A DNA stretch of 21,865 nt. Origin: Candidatus Zipacnadia bacterium. GTDB taxonomy: Bacteria; Armatimonadota; Zipacnadia; Zipacnadales; Zipacnadaceae. The notes below the pieces were generated by a model, which saw only the letters and a list, made by a program, of their open reading frames with translations, searched no databases and had not been told where the DNA came from. Shown here one piece after another: positions 1 through 7,659 of the stretch (within the stretch, counting starts at the first letter, position 1; each line of letters begins with the position of its first letter). The translations under genes and the position numbers were made by a program. The stretch is taken from the NCBI GenBank assembly GCA_029821215.1, contig JALGTV010000011.1, forward strand, positions 1-21,865, written 5' to 3'.

Positions 1-1848
1 TGGACATCGGCGATACAGGCCATATACCGATCGGCTTCGTTGGTGATTTCATACCAGTGCTCCAGCGGCCATTCCTCAGCCTGGTAAGCTGTCTCCACTA
101 CGGAAAGCATCAATCGCTCCAGTTCGCCACCATAGGCCTGAATGCGCTCGTATTCTTCGTCACTGAGAGGCTGGTTAGTCAGGTGCTTCTCAGCGCACCG
201 TTTCAGGAATAGTAGCAAGTCTTCCAAATCCTCATATTTGCTGGCCAGTTTTTCCGGTAAAACACCCTGCTTCTGCAGGCCGGTGCGGGACAGGTAAGTG
301 AGGAAAGCCAGGCGGGCGTAAACTTCCGGATACGGCTCCACATAACCCTTGACCGGTATCCACGGCGGCCCGCCCATCTCGGCTCCGGACTGCTTTCCAT
401 ATAGGATAGTATCATGGCGCAGCTCGGCCCAACTGCCCAGGGAGGTGTTGAGTTCCTTATCCAGCCAGGCCTCGTTGCGCATGAAAGTGGGATAGCCCTC
501 GCCCTTCTCTTCTAACAGCGGTAGCCCCAATACATATTGGAAAGCCATTTGCTAAGTGGTGTATCCGCGAACTCCTCTATGAGTTTGTCTATCTGGCTTT
601 CGTAGTGGGCATACCGGCCCTCATCATACAGATCCAGCATAATGCTGCGGGCGCGCTCGGAACCCAGCACGGCCATTACATCCAGCCCCTTGGGCATATG
701 GCGCCACGCCTGGGGGTCATTGGGGCTCATGCCCTCCTGTGGACCGACGAGGGGATAGACCAGTTGCTGCAGCGCGTATGAGTCAGGAATGAACCGCTGG
801 CCCATAAAGCGGAACTGGCGGCTCTGGGGAGTGGCTGCGACCGGCTCGAGCTGGCCGCGGGCATCGGCTTCCAGGAAGGCGGGAGCTATCTGAGGTGGGG
901 ACAGCTTCGCTCGGGCCTGGCTGATAAACTGGTCAACTTGCGCAGTGGCGGCGATGTCCTCAAGGGTAAGCTGCTCACCGAACACCTCGTTGACCACAGG
1001 CAGATACTGCTGGTAGGTCAGGTCATCGGCGCCGCCCACGAAGAACTTGGTCGGCTCATAAATGGTCATCCACAAATCCTGCATTTCCTCATTATCAGTG
1101 ATGAACTTAGTAATCAGCAAGGCCTGCTGCTGATGGCGACGGATCAGGTCGGGACTGCCATTTTCATCCAGCTCAAAGCCTACCAGGCCGTACCACATCA
1201 GCCCCCGGAAGTATTTTTGCAAGGTTTCAGTGCGGGTGTAGTGGCCGCGGGGATTGAACTGAGTGTAGTGAATGGTGCGCTCCATAATCGGGGAGGGGAG
1301 GCGCTGGGCATGAGCCTTGATGTTAGCCAGTTCTTCGGCCACCAGGGCGGCAGCCTCGGCTGGTAGCTCGGCGGGGGGCTGCCAGGAGCCGGCCAGCAGG
1401 CTTTGGGCTACTGCGAAATAAGCCACATTGCGCAGGGCGGCATCTTTGAGACTATCACCAGCCGCCTCATACTGGGTTTTAGCCGCAGCTAAGCACGCGT
1501 CAGTCAAAGAAGATGTGGTACAGATGCAGCACCGAATCAACGGTCACGAAGTTGGGCATAGGGGCATCGTCTTCGCCCTCACCCCAGTCGTACTCTTCAT
1601 ACAACATAAAGATCTGCTCTTTGGTGTCAGGGATGACTACGAAGCCGTTGTTAGCTAATTGGCGCCTGTGGTGATTGGTTAGCTGGCGAATCTGGTGGAC
1701 ATTGCCGACGGTGGACAGATCAGCGGCGATCTCATAGGAGGGTACGGCGGGGGTAATAGTGACTTGGTACTGTGGTGGTATTTCCACCACCGGCTTTGTC
1801 TACTACCAATAGCAGGCAAACCAGCAAATAGATGAGCCTATTACGCAT
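1..1848 (-). pseudogene. DUF3160 secreted protein, frameshifted and cut by the window edge
   Basis: The parts match the DUF3160 family (function unknown, exported or lipoprotein) but lie in different frames. An ATG at 1848-1846, preceded by AGGTGG, starts a signal-peptide-like stretch (MRNRLIYLLVCLLLVV). The next part (about 1790-1500) is in another frame and carries the family motif NFVTVDSVLHLYHIFFD before a stop at 1500. The central 340 residues (1540-512) are in a third frame and end at a stop at 512. From about 540 to the left edge the second frame resumes with LLEEKGEGYPTFMRNEAW and SWAELRHDTILYGKQS. Compared with my memory of the family, roughly 15-20 residues after HIFFD and a few after NMYW are missing. 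The gene is therefore probably dead, unless these are assembly errors. It lies downstream of the BY-kinase on the same strand. I am sure of the family and less sure of the cause of the breaks. Confidence 0.85.
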
Positions 1849-1948
1849 CGTGGACCACCTCACTGGAAGAGACTTGTAACCGGCGGTAACAACAGGATGG
1901 TGGTTGGGGCAAACAGGTGTCGCGGCCTACCAGTGCCCACCAGTGATG

Positions 1949-2130
1949 TTATTCAGTGTCAGCGTCGGGAGGCGAATCAGCAACATTCAGAGGCGGTAGC
2001 GGAGATGCGCGCTCTGGCATTTCTTCAGCCGGCTCTTCCTCTTCATCGCCGCGCCGGCCGTAGCCGTAATAGTAATAGTAGTAATAGTAATAATAGTAAT
2101 AATCGCTTGTTGTCGCCCGGAGCTTGTTGG
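1949..2130 (-). other. Out-of-frame tyrosine-cluster tail of the BY-kinase
   Basis: One frame away from the kinase ORF, the minus strand reads ANKLRATTSD, then twelve consecutive Tyr codons (2101-2066), then YGYG and an acidic tail ending at a TAA at 1951-1949. The NKLR motif followed by a Tyr cluster is how BY-kinases normally end; the tyrosines are the autophosphorylation sites. About 15 residues expected between NEMV and NKLR are absent at the frame change (about 2128-2133). The Tyr codons alternate TAT and TAC, a low-complexity run at the DNA level. Confidence 0.8.
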
Positions 2131-4086
2131 CACCATCTCATTGAAGGCCCGGCGGGTCACTTGGCCGGCTTCAGCCACGAGAATAGTCTGTTCAATCCGA
2201 GAGGCCAGCACAATAGCATCAGTCAGCATAATGGCCGGCGGGGAGTCAAATAGCACAATATCGGCTTGCTCGCGGAGGCTACTAATAAGGGCGGACATTG
2301 CGCTGGAATCAAGTAGCTCGGCCGGGTTAGGGGGCAGGGGCCCGCTGGCGAGGAACTTGAGGTTATCCACTTCGGTCTCCTGCAAGGCCTCCTCCAGCGG
2401 TAGTTCTCCCACCAAGACGTTGGTCAGGCCCAGGGCGGAGTCACAATTCATAAAGCGGTGCAGGGCAGGACGGCGCAGGTCAGTATCCACCAGGATTACC
2501 GACTGACCCGCCTGGGCAAAGACTACCGCCAGATTAGCCGTGACCAAGCTCTTGCCCTCGCCAGCGCCGGCGCTGGTGATTAGGAAGGTCTTGGCCGGGG
2601 TATCAACGAGGGCAAAATTGATATTGGAACGCAGCGTCCGAAAAGCTTCAGCAGGCGGGCTTTTGGGCGTCTCCAGTGTTACCAACTGGCGGGGCTCCTG
2701 TTCGGCCCAAGGGACAATCCCCAGGAAGTCTACCTCGGTCTGACGGAGGATATCGTCAGGGCTACGCATAGTCTCGTCTAATGCTTCCAGCAGTAACGAC
2801 AACATTATTCCAGCAAACAGGCCCAGCATCCCGGAGAATATCAGGGCCCGAATGACACTGGGTTTTATCTCGTGGGCCCGGATTGCATAGTCCAGGATCT
2901 GGGCAGTACCTTGCTTGGTGGCTTCGCGCAGTTTATTGTCGCGCAGTTCCTGGAGTAGGGCGCCATAGGTAGTGTGGGACAAATTGGCCTTATCTGCCAA
3001 TTGAGCTAAGGTGGCTTCCTTGTCCATCAGGTGAAGTAATCGGTCGTTCGTGGCCTTAGCCAGGTCCTGTAAGGCAGCGATGCGTCCCCGCAGTTGTGCC
3101 GCCTCCACCAGGGCAGTGTCCAGTTGGGCTTTGACTTGCTGGCGGGTCTGGGGGCCAGCGACGACGGTGGTTGGTATAGTGGCGGGAAGTTGCTGGATTT
3201 GGGCCGCAAGTTCGTCAGCCTCACTCGTTAACTGTTGAATGGCGGGATGGTCGGGGGTATAGCGAGCCTTCAATTTGATCAAAGCCAGGCGAGTGGTATT
3301 CAATTCCTGCTGAAGTTGAGCGCGCAACGGATTGGCGGCAATCAGTTCTTCCACCTTGCTCTGCTTGGTGCTGGCGTATTTAGCGCGAAGTGCCGCTATT
3401 TGGGCATTAGTGGCAGCTAACTGGGCCTGGGCCGCGCTCACAGATGACTTATACTGCTCGATGGCTGATAGCAATGCCTCACTGGCACGAGGATTACTAA
3501 TACCCCACCGTTTTTGTAACTTCTGCTTTTCACGCAGTGCCTGCTCGTATTCAGCCTGGGCTATATCGAGCTGGTCCTCCAGGAATTCGACCGCGTTACG
3601 CTCCTCACTGCGACGTAAATCAGCACTGGTCTCGACAAAGGTTTCAGCGGTTTCATTGGCAAAAGCAATAGCATACCGCTCGATGGGGTGGACTGCTTGG
3701 ATGCGGATCCGGTCGGGGCGCATTACTTGAACAGTTATGCTGTCAGCAATCTCGCGGGGATTGACGATAATGCGCTGGCCCGAAGTGCGGGAGGCCAGGC
3801 GTTCGGCAGTTTTGGCCGCGTTTCTGGCGCTGCCCGCCAGGGCCGCTTGTGTCTCCAGTGACACCCGCTCGCCGCCGGCTGCTGTGCCACCCTGCGCCCA
3901 AAAGAACTGTTGCGGCTGGGGGCGGATCCAAACCAGCGAACTATCCTGGTATTCAGCCCGGTACGAGACAGCATATACGCCGCCTAAAAGCATAGCCGCC
4001 ACACCTATGACTATTACGAACCACTTGCGCTTGTTGATGATGCGCAAGTAGTCTCGCGCATCAAATCGCGGTGCTGTCGGCTCCAC
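1987..4086 (-). CDS. Wzc/CapAB-like polysaccharide co-polymerase and BY-kinase
   Basis: This is an inner-membrane tyrosine autokinase of the kind that controls chain length and export of capsule or exopolysaccharide. An N-terminal Wzz-type domain begins near residue 9, with a first membrane segment (about 23-41) after the INKRKW motif. Long coiled-coil stretches follow (about 165-260 and 330-390), then a second membrane segment near 411-435. The cytoplasmic kinase has Walker A SAGAGEGKS (about 505-513), Walker A' ILVDTDLRRP (about 531-540) and Walker B IVLFDSPPA (about 606-614). The start is GTG at 4086; an in-frame stop lies just upstream, and the Shine-Dalgarno is weak. After RRAFNEMV (about 2131) the reading frame leaves the expected sequence and ends at 1987 with a meaningless Ile/Thr-rich tail, while the normal Tyr tail lies in another frame. 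The kinase is sure; whether the product still autophosphorylates is doubtful. Confidence 0.88.
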   Translation of the reverse strand: MEPTAPRFDARDYLRIINKRKWFVIVIGVAAMLLGGVYAVSYRAEYQDSSLVWIRPQPQQFFWAQGGTAAGGERVSLETQAALAGSARNAAKTAERLASRTSGQRIIVNPREIADSITVQVMRPDRIRIQAVHPIERYAIAFANETAETFVETSADLRRSEERNAVEFLEDQLDIAQAEYEQALREKQKLQKRWGISNPRASEALLSAIEQYKSSVSAAQAQLAATNAQIAALRAKYASTKQSKVEELIAANPLRAQLQQELNTTRLALIKLKARYTPDHPAIQQLTSEADELAAQIQQLPATIPTTVVAGPQTRQQVKAQLDTALVEAAQLRGRIAALQDLAKATNDRLLHLMDKEATLAQLADKANLSHTTYGALLQELRDNKLREATKQGTAQILDYAIRAHEIKPSVIRALIFSGMLGLFAGIMLSLLLEALDETMRSPDDILRQTEVDFLGIVPWAEQEPRQLVTLETPKSPPAEAFRTLRSNINFALVDTPAKTFLITSAGAGEGKSLVTANLAVVFAQAGQSVILVDTDLRRPALHRFMNCDSALGLTNVLVGELPLEEALQETEVDNLKFLASGPLPPNPAELLDSSAMSALISSLREQADIVLFDSPPAIMLTDAIVLASRIEQTILVAEAGQVTRRAFNEMVPTSSGRQQAIITIITITTITITATAGAAMKRKSRLKKCQSAHLRYRL

Positions 4087-4179
4087 GGTATCTCAACAGC
4101 TACCTTTCCTTACCTGGTCACTAAGACGCAGCAGATGTAGGGTATCTGTTGGTCAGTACTACCCGTAAACAACAGTATG

Positions 4180-4208
4180 AACATAACAATATTGGGCAGA
4201 AAAGTCAA
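4180..4208 (-). promoter_or_regulatory. Sigma-70-type promoter of the BY-kinase gene
   Basis: On the minus strand, a -35 TTGACT (4208-4203), a 17-base spacer and a -10 TATGTT (4185-4180) lie about 95 bases before the GTG start at 4086. The spacing and the -35 are close to consensus. The leader of about 85 bases has no structure I recognise. Confidence 0.65.
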
Positions 4209-4361
4209 GTGGGTCTGGCTGCTTTTCCCTGGTAGCGGTCGGGCAATCGTTGCAGGGAGGGAGGATATGACGTAGAATATGTGCAACATACTAGGCAATG
4301 ACATGTATACCCCAAGTGGACTGATTTCTAACCCACTGGAGCCCTAAGAAGCTGATAATCA

Positions 4362-4562
4362 GTGAATATTGGTACCAGAATATTAGCCTTCATCTGCCGT
4401 ATCTGCCCGGTGTGTATCGCCCGTCGGCGGTGGCCGCAGTGTGGGTTTTTTCGTTATATAAACCGGTACGAACATTGGTGCCCTGCCTGCCGTGCCTATC
4501 GGCGGCTGAATCGCGAACGAAGGTCGTCGGATAGGGCGAGAAGAAAGGAAGAAGAATCATGA
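4362..4562 (+). CDS. Small Cys-rich (possible zinc-ribbon) protein, translationally coupled to the next gene
   Basis: This 66-residue ORF starts at GTG 4362 and ends in TGA within the ATGA that starts the homocysteine methyltransferase, which is typical of translational coupling. It has six cysteines: C12, C15 and C18 as CRICPVC, then C27 in QCGF, then C40 and C43 as CPAC. The layout suggests a zinc-binding ribbon, followed by a highly basic tail (RRLNRERRSSDRARRKEEES). I do not recognise a family. The Shine-Dalgarno before the GTG is poor, so the start could be wrong, or the stretch could be a leader that is not translated. The cysteine spacing and the exact stop/start overlap are the reasons for listing it. 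Confidence 0.4.
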   Translation: MNIGTRILAFICRICPVCIARRRWPQCGFFRYINRYEHWCPACRAYRRLNRERRSSDRARRKEEES

Positions 4563-5440
4563 GCCGCGGACGGCAACTACTTGACGAACTAAATGAGCGG
4601 GTTGTGGTTTGTGAGGGAGCTATGGGTTCAATGCTCGCTGCCCAGGGGGTTAAGTATCGCAATACGGGAGAAGTGAATCTCACCCACCCCCAGATTGTAA
4701 CTCAGATTCATCGGGCCTATCAGCAGGCGGGAGCTGAAGTCTTTCAGACCAACACCTTTGCTGCCAATCTGGGTATGCTCCGACGGGCGGGACTGGCCGG
4801 GCAGGCAGCCCAGATACAGGCGCGAGCTGTACAGTTGGTACGGGAAGCAGTGGGGCCGGAAGCCTATGTGGCAGCCAATGGGGGGCCTACTGGTCAGCTA
4901 CTGGAGCCGCTGGGCGAGTTATCCTATGCAGAGGCAGTTTCCATCTACCGCCAGCAATTTGAGGTGATGCTGGCCGGGGCGGTGGACTTTGTGTTGTTGG
5001 AGACGTTTGAGTCTCTTGAGGAAGTCAGTGCTGCCATAGAAGGAGTGCACGCCGTAGGAGCTGACCTTCCGGTGGCTGTCACGATGTCCTTTTCTCTGGC
5101 CAACGGTCGCACCGCTATGGGCACGGATGGCGCTACCGCCGCCCGGGAGTTAGCTGGGCGGGGAGTGGACATAGTTGGGGCCAATTGTGGGCATATTGAG
5201 GGCTTGCTGACTGCGATTCGTGAGATGAGTGAGGCAGTAGACTTGCCGCTGATGGCTCAAGCCAATGCTGGCCAGCCTGAGCTAATAGGCGGCGAAACTG
5301 TCTATCAGGCTACGCCCCGAGAGTCGGGGGAGCTGGCCGCAGAACTGATTAGTGCCGGAGTGCGGTTGATCGGGGGCTGTTGCGGAACTACGCCCCAGCA
5401 CATCCGCGAAATCGCCCGGGTAGCTAAGGCGTGCGCTTAA
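4559..5440 (+). CDS. Homocysteine S-methyltransferase (MetH N-terminal-type module)
   Basis: This enzyme should transfer a methyl group to homocysteine to make methionine, in the cytoplasm. It is 293 residues long, the size of the zinc-dependent homocysteine-binding barrel alone, with no folate or cobalamin domain. The three zinc-ligand cysteines are in place: C210 in GANCG, and C274 and C275 in GGCCGT. EGAMGSML near the N-terminus and NGGPTG near 107-112 are also typical of the family. It could use a corrinoid protein encoded elsewhere, or S-methylmethionine or S-adenosylmethionine as donor; the sequence does not decide. The ATG overlaps the stop of the small Cys-rich ORF, and an AGGAAG-like Shine-Dalgarno (AAGAAAGGAAGAAG) precedes it. 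The gene is intact and ends just before the gcvH promoter. Confidence 0.9.
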   Translation: MSRGRQLLDELNERVVVCEGAMGSMLAAQGVKYRNTGEVNLTHPQIVTQIHRAYQQAGAEVFQTNTFAANLGMLRRAGLAGQAAQIQARAVQLVREAVGPEAYVAANGGPTGQLLEPLGELSYAEAVSIYRQQFEVMLAGAVDFVLLETFESLEEVSAAIEGVHAVGADLPVAVTMSFSLANGRTAMGTDGATAARELAGRGVDIVGANCGHIEGLLTAIREMSEAVDLPLMAQANAGQPELIGGETVYQATPRESGELAAELISAGVRLIGGCCGTTPQHIREIARVAKACA

Positions 5441-5463
5441 GGGGATAGCATAGTTCAGTGTAG

Positions 5464-5492
5464 TTGCACTATTGGTGGCCCAAGTGTATGAT
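5464..5492 (+). promoter_or_regulatory. Sigma-70-type promoter of gcvH
   Basis: A -35 TTGCAC (5464-5469), a 17-base spacer and a -10 TATGAT (5487-5492) lie 24 bases after the methyltransferase stop. Transcription should start near 5499, giving a leader of about 70 bases that begins with the hairpin at 5502-5531. Confidence 0.6.
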
Positions 5493-5501
5493 GATGTGAA
5501 G

Positions 5502-5531
5502 AATGCCGCCGTATGACTCGTAGGCGGTATT
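5502..5531 (+). promoter_or_regulatory. Hairpin at the 5' end of the gcvH leader
   Basis: AATGCCGCC (5502-5510) pairs with GGCGGTATT (5523-5531) over nine positions with one G-U pair, around a 12-base loop. No U-run follows, so it is not an intrinsic terminator. Lying right at the predicted transcript start, it could stabilise the mRNA or be a protein-binding site. Confidence 0.45.
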
Positions 5532-5568
5532 TGACTGAGTAACTAAGAACTGCAAGGAGGCTACAAAT

Positions 5569-5955
5569 ATGGATGCAGAGACTTTGCGCTACGATGAAAA
5601 CCATGCCTGGGTGAGGTCGGAGGATCAAACCGTCATCATCGGGATTAGTGATTATGCCCAGGACCAATTAGGTGACATTATCTTTGTGGAGTTGCCCCCG
5701 GAAGGTGAAGTAATAACAGCCGGCAACCCCTTTGCCACCCTGGAATCGGCCAAAGCCGTCCAGGATGTCATCGCTCCAGTCAGTGGTGAAGTGGTGGCGT
5801 GTAATGATGAGCTGCTCGACGTGCCGGAAACTATCAACGAAGACCCCTACGGCGCCGGCTGGATGGTGGAGGTCAAGCCGGAAGAAGGCTTCTCGCTGGA
5901 GGCACTGATGACGTATGAGCAGTACCTGGAGATGCTGGAGAGTGAGGAAGAGTAG
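5569..5955 (+). CDS. gcvH: Glycine cleavage system H protein
   Basis: GcvH carries the lipoyl arm that shuttles the aminomethyl group between the P, T and L proteins of the glycine cleavage system; in many bacteria it is also the hub from which octanoyl or lipoyl groups are passed on. The product is 128 residues, the normal length. The lipoylated lysine is K62 in LESAKAVQDV. The start of the domain (RYDENHAWV) and GISDYAQDQLGDIIFVELP are typical. GGAGG lies nine bases before the ATG. No gcvT or gcvP gene lies in the window. A LipM-like transferase is encoded 0.8 kb downstream, so a role as lipoyl carrier for other enzymes is as likely as glycine cleavage itself. Confidence 0.96.
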   Translation: MDAETLRYDENHAWVRSEDQTVIIGISDYAQDQLGDIIFVELPPEGEVITAGNPFATLESAKAVQDVIAPVSGEVVACNDELLDVPETINEDPYGAGWMVEVKPEEGFSLEALMTYEQYLEMLESEEE

Positions 5956-5976
5956 TACCTAACGGTATTTGTGAGT

Positions 5977-6016
5977 CTAAGAGAACGGGCGTGTTGATGT
6001 GCTCCCGGGGTCTTAG
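5977..6016. terminator. Possible bidirectional hairpin between convergent genes
   Basis: CTAAGA (5977-5982) pairs with TCTTAG (6011-6016), and CGGG (5986-5989) can pair with CCCG (6004-6007) inside. It sits between the convergent ends of gcvH (5955) and the methyltransferase (6022), where a shared terminator would be expected. No clear U-run follows on either strand, so this is weak. Confidence 0.35.
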
Positions 6017-6021
6017 TCTAA

Positions 6022-6687
6022 TCAATGCCAAAGGGGCCAGATTATTGAGTATGTAACACCAAAGAGGTACTCAAGAATGTCCTCTTTGACTTCAAACAGT
6101 GCCGCGACGATCAGTACCAGCACCCACATGAGCATTACCTGGTTATTGAGAGCAAGTCGCCAGGAGAATTTTCGGCTGCTGAACCTATAGACAGTAAAAC
6201 GAGGCAGAAGGAGGGGGACCGCCTGGCGATAGGTTTCAAATTGCTCCGGGTAGGCAACAGATAGGGTCTGCTCTTCTCTTCTGACCGTGAATGCGTAGAT
6301 GACTGCGGCTGCGATCGCTGCCCCCACGGCTACATACAGGCTATTGACCATAAAGCAATAGCCTATCAAAATAATAAAGCTACCTAAATACAGAGGATGG
6401 CGCACGTAAGCATACGGGCCGGAGGTACATAGCGTCGTATTTCTGCGCAGGTGGCCCAGAGCCCAGGTGCGCAAAGCTAATCCGGCCAGGATAGGCACAA
6501 GGCCCCAGGCATCAGTTAGGTCAGTGGGACGAGCCAGAATGAGAGCGACCACCACCGCCGCGAAATGGAAGTGGCATCGGTATTCTGTGACCCAATGCTG
6601 GATGGCTGTGATGGGTCGGGAGGTCGCCAGACGGGAAGAATCTTGTGCTTGTGTATGCTGGGTCAATTCCTGCTCGGCAGGGCACAT
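6022..6687 (-). CDS. Isoprenylcysteine carboxyl methyltransferase/PEMT-family membrane methyltransferase
   Basis: This is an integral-membrane, SAM-dependent methyltransferase of the ICMT/phospholipid methyltransferase superfamily. The SAM-binding signature is clear: TSGPYAYVRHPLYLGS (about 88-103) followed by RREEQTLSVAYPEQFETYRQ. I see about five hydrophobic segments, including one at the C-terminus (NNQVMLMWVLVLIVAALF), and the length of 221 residues fits. The substrate is unknown, since bacterial members act on lipids, isoprenoids or small molecules. The start is ATG 6687, with AAAGGA about 12 bases upstream; it is divergent from the LipM-like gene, with a 94-base spacer. It converges on gcvH. 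Confidence 0.85.
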   Translation of the reverse strand: MCPAEQELTQHTQAQDSSRLATSRPITAIQHWVTEYRCHFHFAAVVVALILARPTDLTDAWGLVPILAGLALRTWALGHLRRNTTLCTSGPYAYVRHPLYLGSFIILIGYCFMVNSLYVAVGAAIAAAVIYAFTVRREEQTLSVAYPEQFETYRQAVPLLLPRFTVYRFSSRKFSWRLALNNQVMLMWVLVLIVAALFEVKEDILEYLFGVTYSIIWPLWH

Positions 6688-6781
6688 CAGCAGAAAAGTC
6701 CTTTCTATTTTACCGATTTAGTATGTTAGACTTACTGGGCCAGGTAAGGTTTCTTGCCACTCCACAAAAGGTAGGATAACA

Positions 6782-7624
6782 GTGTCAGACAGTTCCGTCA
6801 ACAAATGGCGACTAATACTGAGCGGTCACAGCGATGGCTATACGAATATGGCGGTGGACGAGGCGATAATGGAGGCGGTCAGCGCGCAGCTCGCCCCGCC
6901 GACCTTGCGCCTGTATGGCTGGCGACCACCAGCAGTTTCCCTGGGCTATTTCCAGGAAGTGGATGAAAGTATAGATACCGAGGCGATACAAGAGCGCGGC
7001 TGGGACCTGGTGCGTCGCCCTACCGGGGGCCGGGCTATCCTCCATGATGACGAAGTCACCTACTCAGTGTGCGTGCCCCAGCAGTTGCTGCGGCATGGCA
7101 GCAGCGTCATCAAATCCTACCGGGAGCTGTCGCGCGGGATTGAAGCAGGATTGCAGCTTCTGGGTGTGGCGGCCCAGTTGGGCAAGCAGCCGGCTAATCA
7201 TAAGGCGAGCGGTCGCGACTTGCCTGCTATCTGCTTTGCTCAGACAGCCCGAGTGGATATGACTGTGGACGGGCGCAAGATTGTCGGCTCGGCCCAGGTG
7301 CGCCGTGACGGGGTCATTTTGCAGCATGGATCAGTACCGCTGACCCTGAATCCGGCTGACCACTTGGCAGTTATGCCGCCGCGCAACGGCACCACAGGAG
7401 ATAGGGATCTCCAGAGAGCGGTAAAGACAGTATCGGAGGCGGTCGGGCATCCTGTCTCCTTCGCCGAAGTTAGCAGTGCTCTCATAGCCGGGTTCAAGGA
7501 TGCTCTTGGCATTGAGTTTGGGGAGGGGTCGCTGACGACAGAGGAGAGACAGATGGCCGCGCGGCTGCGGGCGGACAGATATGGCACCAGGGAATGGAAC
7601 TATACGCGCCCTGGCCAGCGGTAA
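6782..7624 (+). CDS. lipM: LipM-like octanoyl/lipoyl protein transferase (LplA/BPL catalytic family)
   Basis: This is a member of the lipoate-biotin ligase fold. The motif RRPTGGRAILH (78-88) is the conserved binding loop, and K166 in DGRKIVGSAQ is the conserved lysine. C151 in PAICFAQ lies where Bacillus LipM has its catalytic Cys150, which favours an octanoyl-ACP:GcvH transferase over an ATP-dependent lipoate ligase. The usual substrate of LipM is GcvH, and gcvH is close by on the same strand, although a minus-strand gene lies between them. The start is GTG 6782, with AGGTAGGA upstream. Length is 280 residues, with no extra LplA C-terminal domain. Family is sure; LipM rather than LplA is an inference from the cysteine and the neighbourhood. 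Confidence 0.85.
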   Translation: MSDSSVNKWRLILSGHSDGYTNMAVDEAIMEAVSAQLAPPTLRLYGWRPPAVSLGYFQEVDESIDTEAIQERGWDLVRRPTGGRAILHDDEVTYSVCVPQQLLRHGSSVIKSYRELSRGIEAGLQLLGVAAQLGKQPANHKASGRDLPAICFAQTARVDMTVDGRKIVGSAQVRRDGVILQHGSVPLTLNPADHLAVMPPRNGTTGDRDLQRAVKTVSEAVGHPVSFAEVSSALIAGFKDALGIEFGEGSLTTEERQMAARLRADRYGTREWNYTRPGQR

Positions 7625-7659
7625 TTCGCTATCACCTTACGGGAAAGGTTAGGACCATT

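Noticed and set aside
2066..2101. GTA/ATA repeat as a CRISPR-like or satellite repeat
   Set aside because: It is simply twelve alternating Tyr codons of the BY-kinase tail read from the other strand.
4110..4304. 64-codon minus-strand frame upstream of the BY-kinase
   Set aside because: It contains the BY-kinase promoter and no convincing ribosome site; the translation is not protein-like. The stretch 4087-4361 holds only that promoter as far as I can see.
4263..4361. SAM or cobalamin riboswitch before the homocysteine methyltransferase
   Set aside because: The leader is short and I find no conserved riboswitch core or B12 box; only weak local pairing.
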